DNA from: Chalara sp. BL73
Taxonomy: Eukaryota > Ascomycota > Leotiomycetes > Helotiales
Reading direction: 5' to 3'
Length of the DNA: 64,000 nucleotides
NCBI GenBank assembly: GCA_918026815.1
Contig: CAKJVC010000030.1
Location: 1 to 64,000, forward strand
A program made the translations under genes and the position numbers. Shown one piece after another: positions 32,275 through 43,405 of the stretch. The notes under the pieces are model-generated. The model did not search any database and was not told where the DNA came from. It was given only the letters and a program-made list of their open reading frames with translations. How positions within the stretch are numbered: position 1 is the first letter of the stretch; every line of letters begins with the position of its first letter.

Positions 32275-34453
32275 ATGGCAACTCCAGATACTCCAGGGCA
32301 AGTCATTGCGGCGGGAACGCAAGACCTTGCAGCCCTTGCAGGTACAACAATCTTAAAACTTCGCAAGAACGTTGCTAATTATATAAATTTCTCAGGTCTC
32401 TTCTGTACAAGTATGCTGCCCATCTCTCGCAGGGTTTTGGGATGTGTAGCCTTACGGTTAATACATCTTTTCTACCTTGGAATCGGGGTAAAATAAATTC
32501 TAGGACTAGGCTAATGCTAAAGGTTCTGTTTCTCTTTTAGATTCTGTTGAGAATAATGTTCTTGCTACTCAATATGGCTTTGGGGCTGTATGTATCTCCG
32601 CATTATCTATGCTTGGGTTGTTGGGTTTGGTCAAAACTACAATAAAGATCAGTCTTGGCCTTGAACGCTGCGAAAGTAAATTTAATGCACCCTCGTTGGT
32701 CACGTAAGCTAACAAGTCTTTCATAGTGGCCGGGTTCAATCTCGACTCCCTTCGTGGAATATTCGGATATGGACTTACGGAAATATCACCGACTGACGAT
32801 CATAAGCGATGTGCCACGATATATGTATCATTTCTTGAGGATAATATTATTATCATGAAAAAGGAGTATTTTCTGGACAGACGAATAACTCCAATGATCA
32901 AGGTAGGCGCAGATTGGTCTGAAGGCCTCAGAGGCAAGACCACCATCAATATTGGCAACCTTGAAGCAGAAACATCTATATCCCAAGGCTTATGGATGAC
33001 AATTCTATTCAGTACATTTTGCTCAGGCATCACTGCATGGCTGCTGCTAGTCATTCGCAGCCCTTGGAACTGGGCAAAATTTCTGGCCATCCTAGGTTTG
33101 CATATTTGCCTCGAAATTATGGTGATAATCCCATTGTGGTATCAGCGACAGACCGGCCGGCCTGGAAAATACCTCACCCCAGAGAAGTGGGACATGCTTC
33201 TTGGTAAGGACTACAAAATTGGCGAGCTTACTTTACTTCAAGCGCAGGTCAATATGGGGGATGTGTGTCATCTCCAAGGAAGAACGTCTTTGATTCACAC
33301 TCCGTGGTTTCGCGCGGTTTCTCTTCTTGTTGCAACATTAACGATTGTTGGATACATATGTCAGGTATGATTATTCATCTTTCAACATGTCGCATTTCAC
33401 TAAAAGTCATTTTTACAATAGTACACCATAGTGAAGTCGGCATCAAATCTGGAGGCTATCATCTGGATATCGTGCCAGGCTGCTGCGGCATTGTTCAGAG
33501 TCATGTACTGGATGATAGATCCCTCCTTCGATGATCCTAAAACCGACGATGCGGAGTGTGTCATGTTAAATAGCACTCAATTCCCAGAAATAACACTAAT
33601 CGAAATTCTTTGTGCATCCGACCAACGAAAATTCCAGCTTAAGAAGTGGGTATGGGATTACATCAAAAGCACCAGCATTACAGAGATACTTCGTCTGGCC
33701 ACTTCCCGACCTGTTAACGAGAGAGTGCCTCTCACCAACGAGGATGATGTACAAGTTCTCCTATGGGTAAACTTTGGCCGGATTTTCGAACAACGCGGGA
33801 TCGATAAGTTTCGTCATGATTTTCGTCTTGGATTCTGGCGCTTGAGCAATTCCGAATCTGCAGTCCACCCTTTCATCCTTTTGTACATTCCAGTCACACA
33901 CCTTTTGGAAATGCACGTATCTCAGCATGTATGGATAGAATCTGTTGCGAATTCCACTCTGGAAAATCCTTGCAGTCTCTTCGTCATCACGCAAGACAAC
34001 GTACGCATACATCTCAAATGTGATCCTCAGCCTAAATGCCATCACGATGGGCCCCACGATGGGCCCCACGACAATTATGAAAAGTCGCACGATAGCAGTA
34101 TGTTTCATAATGATAGAAAGAATGTCTGTGCATGGATATCAAATTCAATTGCCCCACTTGACCAAGGGCATGGCGCCAACACCTGGGGAACCGACATTTG
34201 GGTACACAGACCAAACGTTACCGATGAAGCTACGGAGAGATTGAAGAGATCGAGGGCCAATCCTCCCAGCATCCGGGGCTTTGATCTAGCGCCCAACAGG
34301 AACATCATGAGCACCGGGCACAAAGAGACATTCCAGGAGGGTCTGGATAGGGTCGGGGGGTATATCAAGTCCAGGTCGGAACAATACAACCTACGCGCCA
34401 AATATTTGAAGAACTTTAAGGTGCCTAATAGTGCCGAAGTGAATGTAGTATGA
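32275..34453 (+). CDS. Five-exon fungal membrane protein of unknown function, 628 aa
   Basis: Exons 32275-32341, 32396-32410, 32541-32675, 32727-33364 and 33422-34453 join with GT-AG introns and total 1887 nt, an exact multiple of three; exon 2 is only 15 nt. The protein starts MATPDTPGQVIAAGTQDLAA. Hydrophobic segments include CISALSMLGLLGLV, WMTILFSTFCSGITAWLLLV, FLAILGLHICLEIMVIIPLW, AVSLLVATLTIVGYI and a short one near WISCQAAAALFRVMYW, giving about five membrane passes before a large soluble C-terminal half. I recall similar uncharacterised proteins in ascomycetes but cannot assign a role. A DGPHDGPHD duplication comes from two 12-bp repeats. It is intact and lies between two transposons, with its stop about 400 bp from the Copia RT fragment. 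Confidence 0.85.
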
Positions 34454-34808
34454 TGTTACGAACGTGACTACGATCATGTGAGGAGCCTGAGGCTCGGGAA
34501 CATTCTAGTACTGGAAGCCGAGTAGCTGGCCAGGACTACTCTACAGAGAACTCCTATAACCAATAGCATTGTGAGTGATCGATTAGCGATCACGCAACCG
34601 GAGAGCCCGGAGAGCCAGGAGATCCAACGCACGAAGGGTTCTATATAAGTAGATGGGATCTCATTAGATAGGAGCTTCGTGCTCAACTCAAATTGTATAT
34701 GAAACTTTTGAGATTGAACTGGTTTTCATTCAACTTGACTGACAGCTCTCATATAAATACAGTGACACGCCCGTGCCACATAGGGTGTGACTCGCCACTT
34801 GAGTCACA
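34454..34808. repeat. Possible LTR fragment beside the Copia remnant
   Basis: The sequence starts TGTTACGAACGTGAC directly after the membrane protein stop and has a TATA-like CTATATAAG near 34641. It ends in an inverted pair TGTGACTC/GAGTCACA. It could be a Copia LTR in either orientation. No matching target duplication or second LTR was found, so boundaries are uncertain. Confidence 0.4.
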
Positions 34809-34839
34809 TCAAGCGTTGCCCAGACAACGTCTTGCTACC

Positions 34840-35222
34840 GACTTCATCAGGTCAACATTGACATCCATTTGGTCGACCTGCCAGTTCAGTGCGCATGCAA
34901 TGGCAAATAAAACTCTGTAGCTCATAGGCTTCACTACCGAGGCAAAAGTCTCTTTGATATCAATACCATATTCCTGTTCAAAACCTCGAGCTACCCAGCG
35001 AGCTTTGTACCTGTCGGGTTGCCCCGACGAATTGGCCTTGATTTGAAGATATATTTGCCACTCAGAACCCTCTAATGTGTTGGTCTTGCAACCACGGTCC
35101 AAGTCTTATTCTCTTCAAGAGAGTCACATTCCTCCTTGATTGATACAGACCATGTTTCTTTATCAGCTCCAGTTATGGCAGCTTTGTAGGTCTTTGGCTC
35201 ACACAGATCAAGACTCCTCACT
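34840..35222 (-). pseudogene. Copia reverse transcriptase, N-terminal part
   Basis: The frame reads CEPKTYKAAITGADKETW, EECDSLEENKTW, then YKARWVARGFEQEYGIDIKE, TFASVVKPMSYRVLFAIA and ALNWQVDQMDV, the first RT blocks of Copia. It diverges right after QMDV, before the catalytic YVDD, so the element was cut here. It continues the pol frame found at 40676-40868 once the pogo block is removed. Confidence 0.85.
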
Positions 35223-36012
35223 ACAGTCAAACCTGTTTATATCGGAACTCCTTATATCGGAAACCTCCTTACATCGGAAGGGAGGCCTGGAACGCTCGAT
35301 TTTTGGCTGGGTATACCGGAATCCTCTTTATTTCGGGATCGGAATGAAGTACAAGAATTTTGAGTGCATTCCGATATAAACTTTCGGTAAGGGCCTAGTA
35401 CTAAATTCAAAATTAGCAAATATTTTTATAAGTTATAATTTTCGGGAACTGTATTTTAACTCATTTTCACTTTTTTTGCTTTTTATTAAAATGCTTACTC
35501 GTAGAAATCGCGTACGTATTTTTAAAGAAATCTTAATTTAACCACAACTAAAAAGAAAAAAGCCGCGCTATAGTCCTTTTAATAAAGAGAAATACAACTT
35601 ACGTGCGTGGTATTTTGACCTTAATTACTTAAAAAACGGACTTTACGGCAATTAAACTCTTAAAGATTGTAGTATATAATGAAAAAAGAAGTACGAGTGG
35701 TTTTTGACTTTATTTAGCGCTTTAAATTATATATTCGACAAATACCAGTTCTTTAATGATTCGACTATTAAAGCAAAAAAAAAAAAGGCTCGTAAACGCT
35801 TCGGAAAGTGGCCTTTATTAAAAGATTGTTTGTACGAGTAGCAGCAAAAGTTCGAAAGTGCTGAAAGTTATTTAACAAGTGAAATACTGCAGCAAAAAGC
35901 GACGGAATTTTAAAGCGGTTTAGCTAAGTATAAAAGTAAGAACTTAGCTTATTAATTAGCAAATATTTACTAGTAATTTGTTAAGAAAATCTTGCCCGGA
36001 ATAAACGAATAG

Positions 36013-36155
36013 TGTAGTGGGGTTATGTCAGGGTGTCAAATAGTGGCTTTGTCAGGTGTTAGGCTGGCACATGACTTGTACAGTTGTATATAAACTCCTT
36101 TTGGGACTTCAATACCAAACCAGCTTTTTGCTCCTTGAACATTCACTCTTCCACA
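36013..36155 (+). repeat. Solo LTR, 143 bp, 4-bp duplication ATAG
   Basis: It starts TGTAGTGGGG, ends CTTCCACA and contains a TATATAAA-type box. ATAG flanks both sides, and removing the insert restores the transposase frame (TNS-stop-LHSFKDRY against TNGWLEGFKERH in the intact copy). It is unusually short for an LTR. Confidence 0.82.
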
Positions 36156-36652
36156 ATAGCTAACTACATAGCTTTAAGGATCGTTACGAAATTAAACAGT
36201 ATGTTCGACATAGTAAAGCTGCTTTTGCTAATTCCTTTGCCGAAACTTAGCGTATTATAAAGGAAATTCGGCAAAAGTGCGAGAAATATTAAGCTAAAAA
36301 TGTTTTTAATACTAATAAGACCGGTTATTACTAAAAAGCGTGCTTTAAGCGTGAGCTAGCAACGTCGAAAGCTTTCGGCAAAAAGCAAGAAAAAGCTAAA
36401 ATTTCTGCTTTTTTAACTTGTAACGCTAATAGCTCAAAAAAGCTTTTTATTTAGTTTATAAACAAAGCTAAAAAGCCGAAGTGCTTTAAAGCTAACCGGA
36501 TCAAAGACTTTCGTACTTTTAATAGTGTTTGGCGATACAACAAAAAAGCTTAAATAAACAACGTAATTTTTAAAGAATTCTTGCTAAATTTCGACAAAAA
36601 AATAAAAAGCAAGTTTGTATTGCTATTAATGAATAATTTCAGCGCTTATAAG

Positions 36653-36940
36653 TGTCACGGCCCTGGCCCTATCTCGAGCTTGGCGCCAAGCACTGCAGAG
36701 CTCGGTAGAGCTTGGCCCCTGTTACCACAGGGCTCGGCACCTCAGAGCTTGGCAGCCAACGCTACAGGGCTCGCTTACACTGGCCCCTGGCCAGCATCCT
36801 GTATATAAAGCACTGCTCTCCTTCCCTTCTTCCGCCTGTAGTTTGTTCTCTTAGTTATAACAATTGATAGTTGTTCACACCTTTGCATCCTTCTACTTAG
36901 ATCCACGGATCGAGATCCCTGTGCAGCTTGAGTTGTTACA
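36653..36940 (+). repeat. Solo LTR, 288 bp, 5-bp duplication ATAAG
   Basis: It begins TGTCACGGCCCTGGC, ends GAGTTGTTACA and is GC-rich against the AT-rich host. TGTATATAAAG near 36800 is a TATA box. Flanking ATAAG is duplicated and removal restores the AYKLAVKK frame of the pogo transposase. Confidence 0.93.
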
Positions 36941-37556
36941 ATAAGCTTGCTGTTAAAAAGTTGTTAAAAGCAAAGTTGTTGCGTAATACTAAAGTAATGT
37001 AGTAAGTTAAATATCGAGGGATATTGCCGCTGTGCTTTTTTCATCGCTTTTTTTTTTTTAGATTTTCCAACGATTTTATTAGCTCGATAAACATTCTTAC
37101 ACATGACTGATTTCGACTGAATTATAAGCTCTTTTTAAACGCAACGTCGTTATATTAACTTTTCGATTAAAAAATTATACAATGCTAAAAAACGCAAGTT
37201 AAATTTTAATAAATTTAGTTTATAGTGTAAAACTTCGATGTCGATCGCGATTTTCTTGATGAAATGACTGTTTTAAAAGCGATTCGATAGTGTATATCGG
37301 CATAAAAAAATAACGTTTCTGCAGCGACAATACAAAACTGTTAAACGCGCTTACAGTGCTACGACTTTAGCTAATTTCCTCGGGCTAACTTCGATACAAT
37401 AGTTGTTAACGTAAAAGATCGGTGGAAAAACGTACAACACTAAGTAAAAAGCATAAAAAACGCTTTACAGCGTTTACAAGCTTGCGAGGCTATCGAAGAA
37501 GTTAGAGATATACGAAGCTTTATATCGCTTCTTAACGAGAAAGTCGCTAACGATAT

Positions 37557-37901
37557 TGTGGAGGGGAACATGCTGAAGAGCAAGAACAGCAACAGGATCT
37601 AGCACGAAACTTATAGGCGTGACAGCTGTGGCTGTAGCATACTGGGGAGAGCACCGGCGAGCCTAAGCTCTATATAATAGATAAACGTCAATAGCTTATA
37701 AGATATAGTATATAGAAGGATAGAAAATAGTAATATTGATAGTTGCGTTGTATGTGTTGTTGATGATTGATTGATTGATTGTTGTGTTTTTGTACCGAAA
37801 GCATAGCTTATATACAACTCATGTTCCTCAGGTCACATGACCGACCACTCATACTCATCACATGACACCTTTGCAAAGAAAAGGAGTCAATCCCCACCAC
37901 A
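37557..37901 (-). repeat. Solo LTR, 345 bp, 4-bp duplication ATAT
   Basis: Its ends are TGTGGAGGGG and CCCCACCACA, imperfect inverses. On the minus strand GTTGTATATAAGC is followed by an A/C-rich leader with CAATCAATCAATC, as expected of an LTR promoter, so the element lies on the minus strand. Removing it restores NDI-SADSFV in the pogo frame. Confidence 0.88.
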
Positions 37902-38029
37902 ATATTTCAGCCGATTCTTTTGTATAGCAAATTGTCGACGCTTATAACTTTATCGACGAAGTAGAATTAAGAGATAAAGCGAAAGCTCGGCCGAAAATCA
38001 CGAACCAAAAAGCGCTATACAGTCGAAAC

Positions 38030-40312
38030 TGTTTATATGGGAACGCTTGGTTCCAAGTCCTGACTCCCATATATAGGGGTTTTCCATGTAAAGAGGTCTT
38101 ATGTAAGCAAGATTATACTGTATTCTAGAAGCATTCTCTAGTGATATATACACCAAAATCGTCTGCGACCTTACAATTCAAGTCCCGTAGATATCATCAA
38201 TCTTCCTGAAAGCCTGGCTTAGAAAAATAATACCGTAGATCCATTTGTTTTGAACTTTTCCACCTGAATTGACAATTCAGCAACTCTCTCTCATAGCCTC
38301 GAAGCATTTGTTGAAGCTCCTTTCTACTAGAGTCGTACTCTTGTTGCTCTTCGTAACGCTTCAACTGCTGAAGACAGCGTAAAGCTTCCTGAGGAGTAAT
38401 TGCTAGCACAAGCTCCTCTTCATCACTTGACTCTTCCTCTACTTCAGGATTGTAAGCGTCCGCGATTTGTTGAACTAGATCGACGTCAGGCTGATCATAT
38501 ACCTCTTCATTCGTAGGTGCTATAAACGCTTTAATATTGTCGACTTGATTGATCGCTCCCCGGTTTTGAAGATCCTGAAATGCCTCTTTTATATGCGTAA
38601 TTGGGCCCTCTGCTTCTTTCCACCGATCCCCAACGTCTACCACTATTGTATCAAGATCTGCTCGAGGATATTGGCCAAAATCGTAGCACTGAGAACGTGC
38701 CCAATAGTTTTGTATTGTTCCTTGTGTAACATCATTCTCCCAGGCTGATACACACCACCGAATCGCCTTCAAAACGTCCATTTGATGAATAAACTCGAAG
38801 CCTGCGTCAAAGTTCTGAACCATAAATCGAACCCAGTATGATCGTACATGCGATTTGAAGCATTGTATAATACCTTGATCGAGAGGTTGATGAAGAGAAG
38901 TTGCGTTAGGAGGGAGCCTTAATATCCAAAAAGTCAGTCATGTAATACAAGCTACCCCTCGATATTATATCACTCACCACATCACTTTAGTGTTTTGCAA
39001 CAACTTTTCTTTTTGCAACTTTTTGACAGCAAGCTCATGTGCGCTGAAATTATCCATTAAAAGAAGGACTGACCTGCCTTTCATTCTTTTGTCAAAATCC
39101 AGCAAGAATTCTTCAAAAATCTCGCTATTCATCCAAGCCTTTCTGTTGTACCGCCACACAGCTCCGATAGTTCGAAGATCTTTCATTCGGCCAGTTTTAA
39201 AGCATCGCGGCTTCTTAGATTTGCCTATAAACCACAAAGGAAGCTTGTCTGACCCGTCAGCGTTGCAAGTAAGAAGGCTAGAAATACGATTTTTGTCTTG
39301 TTTTCTCCCAGAGCTGGCTGACGTAGCTAAAGACCGTTTAGGTGAAGCTTTCCAGTAATACGAGGTTTCGTCGGTATTGTAAACATCCTGAGCTGAATAG
39401 TTTTCGCAGACACGCCGAATATCTTCTATTTTACGCTGTGTTTCGGCAGATCGATCCGCAGAGGCAGCTTCGCCGTGTCGACTATATTGTTTGATTCCAT
39501 GCCGCTCTTTGAAACCTTCTAGCCAACCATTTGTCCACTCCGGGCACACTTTTCCTAAAAAATTGTTACTGAAAATTTACTGACTTCGGACTAGGTTCTT
39601 ACCTTCATATTCGACCAATTTCTCCCAAAATTCGGTAGCTTTCAGTCTTAAAATATCGCCAGTTAAATGACCTCCCGCAACTTCGAACTTTTGCTGCCAC
39701 TCATATAAACAAGTCTCTAATAAAGGCCACTTGCCAGACCGTTTTCGAGCTCTCAGGTGCCTTGCTTTTATAGTCGAATCGTCAAGGAAGCTATATTTGG
39801 AAGATATATACCGAGAAGCATTAGTTGAGGGTAAATACGAGCCATCTGTTTTATGCCACCACAAAGCACAATCTTTAAGGGTTTTAGAGCCTTTCGGTCC
39901 GCTACCTAAGTAATTAGAGTCAAAATACCACTGGCGTAAACGATATTTCTCCTCATTCGTAGGATTATAACGCTTTTTTCGACTTCTAGGCTGTGCTGCG
40001 ATTAGTACACCTGAGATAATTGGTTCTCTAGCTCGTCGATAAGGCATAACGAAGCTTAGGAAAGGTCAAAACAAAGGTATTTTGGTTCAATTAAGGGGTG
40101 TTGACAATCATATAATAACTAAACTGGGAACAGGAACTTAAGCCCCACCACATTCTTATATGGGAATGCACCAAAAAAGCTTGTATTTCATTCCCATATG
40201 CTTTTAAAGAGGTTTTCCCATCTACCCACTATAAAATCGACTGTTCCAGGCCTTCATTCCCATATCTAGAGGTTTTTCATATAAGGAGTTTTCATATAAA
40301 CAGTTTCGACTG
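38030..40312 (-). mobile_element. Intact pogo-type transposon, 2283 bp, TA target
   Basis: Both ends read CAGTCGAAACTGTTTATATG inward and are flanked by TA. It is inserted inside the related decayed element, in the opposite orientation, within the codon pair CTA-TAC. Everything needed for transposition appears present. Confidence 0.95.
38197..40047 (-). CDS. pogo/CENP-B-like transposase, 580 aa, three exons, intact
   Basis: Exons 40047-39603, 39554-38978 and 38917-38197 join at GT-AG introns of 48 and 60 bp; the total of 1743 nt is a multiple of three. The protein starts MPYRRAREPIISG. An N-terminal DNA-binding region with helix-turn-helix character (EEKYRLRQWYFDSNYLGSG; ARKRSGKWPLLETCLYEWQ) precedes the DDE_1 catalytic core: NTDETSYYW for the first Asp, LLLMDNFSAHE for the second and LHQPLDQGIIQCF for the third. 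The C-terminal 100 residues are acidic and helical (EEESSDEEEL; LQQLKRYEEQQEYDSSRKEL). It cuts and pastes into TA sites. The intron 2 splice joins the codon for the Trp before the third catalytic segment. All domains are full length. Confidence 0.93.
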
Positions 40313-40675
40313 TACTACCTTCGTGAGCTTTAGCGATATAAGAAGCAACAAGAGTACTATTTTAGTGCAAACGAGCTGCTGCGTTCACTTAGGAACTATA
40401 AGAAAAAGTGTTAAAGCGCGTTTTTAAGTAAAATAGTACGAGGCAAACTAACTTGAGAACTTATTTCATTAGGCCCGAAAAGTAAAAATGGCCAGTAATA
40501 GCTTCAATTCTTCCATTTGTCGAGCTGCAGACATATTTAGTGTATTTACTACTGGGAATAGCTTCTGGGAATCAATATAATCTTGCTTACATAATACCTG
40601 GTTACATCGGAAACCTCTATATATCGGAACACAGGCGTGGAACCGATGGTTCCGATATAAACAGGTTTGACTGTA

Positions 40676-42574
40676 TTTCCGATGGAAGTGTCATCCATTC
40701 GTTGCCTTGATTCTGTTCCACTGAGAAGATCAGTGACGCAATAAGTGACACAAACTCGCCGTCTCCTTCGCCCTTGAGTTGTTCGATCTGAGTTGCAACC
40801 GACTGAGTGTCGATATCTGGGTCTCGAAGACGAAGCTCTTCATTTATATCACCTGCCTCTGTGACCAAGGCGGGTATGAGAGTAGCGGTCGATATTGAAT
40901 TCTCATTTTCTCGTGTATCAGCGCATCATCCTCAATGGCAGGGCGTTGTACAGTCTCGGGAATCTTTATCTCCGGATCAGGAAATAGCGTCTCTTTCCAA
41001 TCTAGGTCTCGAACAAGTTCGATCTTCTTATGAATCGAGTTCCACACGCGATACTGATGACTCCCATTTCCATAGCCGAGCAGGTAGCACTTGTCTCCAC
41101 GACTGTCGATCTTCCCCATACTCGGATTGTGCGGGAGGGACTTCCAGCACTCACAGCCGATAGCTCGGAGCTCCCTGAGTGGAGGGTCTTCTTGAAAGAG
41201 AATTTCATGAGGACATCGATCACTATTCGCAGATGTGGGCGAGTAGTTGTTGAGTTTGCAAACGGTCTTCAGAACCTCCCCAAAACAATACTCAGGCAAG
41301 TTGGTATCGAATAATATGCTGCGAACTGCATTAAGTAATATCCCCATCGACCTCTCAGCAACTCCGTTCTGAGCAGGGTTGTAGGGAGCAGTAAGCTCGA
41401 TATCAGCTCCAGTAGCACGATGAAGAGAAGTAAGCATGTCATTGGTGAATTCTCCCTCATTATCACTGCGCACAGCACTAACCTTGAAATCAAGGTGATT
41501 TTCGGCCCAGTCTTTCCATTCCCTGTAGAAGCCATTGACATCGCTTTTATGTTGCATGAGATAAACCCAGCGATATCGAGAGTAATCGTCGACTATAACA
41601 AGCCAATATCTGTGTACAGCCTTTCCCTTATGATAGGAGACAGGACCACCGACATCGAGGAAGACACGTTGTAGAGGCGCGGTAGCCCGCTTTCCGGGAG
41701 TGATATAGTTTCGTCTGACAAGAGTAGCCTTGCAACAGGGTTCGCATCGCTCCATTGGATCACTTGGAAACGTGATTCCAAGAGTGCGCTTAAGAAGTCG
41801 ACGAAGACGATTCTCCTTGAGATGACCAAGGCGACGATGCCAGGCATAGAGATCCTCATTATTAGTGACTTTAGCGGCATAGACATGCTTCTTATTTGTT
41901 GTCGGGGAACCCTGTAGTTTCAGAGTATAAAGATCACTATCGAGACAGTCTGCGCGAGCGATAAGTTGATCTGTGGATCCGCGAATTATCTCACAGGAAG
42001 GACCATTAAAGTCAATACCAATACTGGTAGGAGTGCCACCCTTGCTGAAACATAGTTTCTTGACAGAGATGATATTGAATGGCAGATCTGGGGCATGAAG
42101 TGCGTCGTCAATGGTAAAAGCCTTACAGAAACCATCAACTATAATTGGGAGTTGGACCGTTCCCATCCCTTGGACAGTGGTAGCGCCTCCTACCCTAAGA
42201 ATTCTCGTATTTGGCGGTGGAGGGCCAATGGAGACAAAAGCTTCTCTTTGGCCAGTAACGTGGGTCATGGCTCCCGAGTCAAGAATCCAGTAGTCTGCTG
42301 TGGCCTTTGAGGACAGGGCTGGCAGTACAATATCGGTAATGGTTTTATCGTAGTGCTGTGGTTGTTGTCGATGTAACCATAGAGCGAGAAGAGATATGAC
42401 GAGAGTAATACGGTAGAGGGTTGAAAGATAATTAATGAACGAAGAAAATAACTTGAACAGTCCCCACAAGGCAGATATGGAAAAAACACTAAGTAGAGAA
42501 AGCAGGACTCCAGGTGACGCCGGTTGTGGCGTAGTAGCTCGTAGACGTAGGTATTTCCGAGCTCGCGAGTTCAC
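40676..42574 (-). pseudogene. Copia pol: protease and integrase
   Basis: The frame shows DSGAMTHVTG, the protease active site; WHRRLGHLKENRLRRLL with ERCEPCC, the integrase zinc-binding region; and the integrase core with FLDVGGPVS, VRSDNEGEFTND and NPAQNGVAERSMG as the D, D and E boxes. It then reads GCECWKSLPHNPSMGKIDSR and KCYLLGYGNGSHQYRVW. Near 40870 the frame shifts, then runs LRDPDIDTQSVATQIEQL to the pogo insertion. The upstream boundary with gag is not clean. Unlike the pogo copy inside it, this ORF shows few RIP-like stops. Confidence 0.88.
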
Positions 42575-42658
42575 AGCTAATCGAGACCTCGGAATCGACG
42601 AATACAGTCGAATCTTGAGTTCCCATTTGCGCCACTTGCTGGGTGTTGACTGTGATTG

Positions 42659-43405
42659 CTATTCGTCAAGGTCGGGGCCATAGGTCTGCTCGATAACGAT
42701 ATTCTGTGTGAAGTCATGCTTCTCAATCTTGCGTTTCTTCTCAATACTCTCACGGTCACTATCGTTGCCTCTATTGCGTTTGCCTTTGAAGGCAGCATCA
42801 CGGTACTTCTCATTTCCAGGTCTGCTAAAGCATCCATATTGGCCATCGATGTCAAGATGTCCCTTCTTGTTCCAACGAGTACAGTGAAGGTTTTGACGTA
42901 TCTGTCTCATCTCCTTGCTGGCATCCTTCATCTTTGTCAATAAGGTATTATTGTCAAGACCGTCGTACGAGACGCTCTTTGCTGTAGCAACTACTGATCC
43001 TCCCCCGTACTTTCCGAAGAGACGCTGTTCCTCTTCAATGATCTGAAGCGTCAGGTCGTCGAAACACATGGGGTTTTCCACCGAGATCACACTCGGGTCA
43101 CTAGATAGTGCGCTCACTTTGTGCTCAAAAGCATCAGTGAGATTGTTGATAAACCATGAATTCATATCCCATATTGATTTTGCATACTTGGGGTTCAGTT
43201 GTATCAACTGTCGATTAATGTTGAGCAGAGCAGCCTTGAATTCTTTTGCACTTCCGCACGAAGCCATTGTAGTGTTCTGCCACTCCTTCTGAAGTTCTCG
43301 AAAGCGACTGTTTCCAATTGGCTTGGAGTTTTGGACGAGTGTATTGTAAGCAGTGGCGGGATCGTGTGCATCGATAATCTCGAGTTCTTTGTCCTTGGAA
43401 CAACT
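42659..43405 (-). pseudogene. Copia gag, N-terminally truncated
   Basis: The open frame begins upstream of the first ATG (EIIDAHDPATAYNTLVQNSK, RFRELQKEWQNTTMASCGS), so the true start has been lost at the LINE junction near 43405. The body contains WDMNSWFINNLTDAFEHKV and EEEQRLFGKYGGGS. The zinc knuckle reads CTRWNKKGHLDIDGQYGC, with the second Cys changed to Trp. The tail is basic (RKRKIEK-like). It lies directly before pol. Confidence 0.82.

Larger units (their letters stand above)
35480..40430 (+). pseudogene. pogo transposase riddled with RIP-like stops
   Basis: Translation in one frame follows the intact copy at 38197-40047 residue by residue with stops at Trp and Gln positions. Readable pieces are EKYNLRAWYFDLNYL near 35610, ARKRFGKWPLLKDCLYE near 35795, LLLMNNFSAYK just before 36653, AVKKLLKAKLLRNTKVM just after 36945, NEKVANDI before 37557, QIVDAYNFIDEVELRDKAKA near 37930 and LRELxRYKKQQEY after 40313. 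W-to-TAG/TAA and Q-to-TAA changes dominate, which is what RIP produces. All four inserted elements interrupt this frame precisely. Confidence 0.88.
35224..40673 (+). mobile_element. Decayed pogo-type transposon containing three solo LTRs and a second pogo
   Basis: The ends are CAGTCAAACCTGTTTATATC and its inverse, flanked by TA. Removing the four inserted elements (36013-36155, 36653-36940, 37557-37901, 38030-40312) leaves a transposon of about 2.4 kb. It sits in the Copia pol gene. Confidence 0.92.
34809..43405 (-). mobile_element. Copia retrotransposon, truncated at both ends and split by a pogo element
   Basis: Reading leftwards the order is gag, protease, integrase, linker, interruption by the pogo block (35224-40673), then the start of the RT. 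The two coding halves meet exactly at a TA dinucleotide. The 3' half of RT and RNase H are missing at the left end, and the gag N-terminus and 5' LTR are missing at the right end, where LINE sequence starts. Confidence 0.88.

Noticed and set aside
32703..32726. A 23-nt intron GTAAG...CATAG before the fourth exon of the membrane protein gene
   Set aside because: It is too short and out of phase; the donor at 32676 gives a 51-bp intron that restores the frame exactly.
34454..34702. A 5-bp TATGA match suggesting an LTR from 34454 to 34697
   Set aside because: The implied right end would be TTGTA instead of CA, and a 5-bp match in this span is likely by chance.
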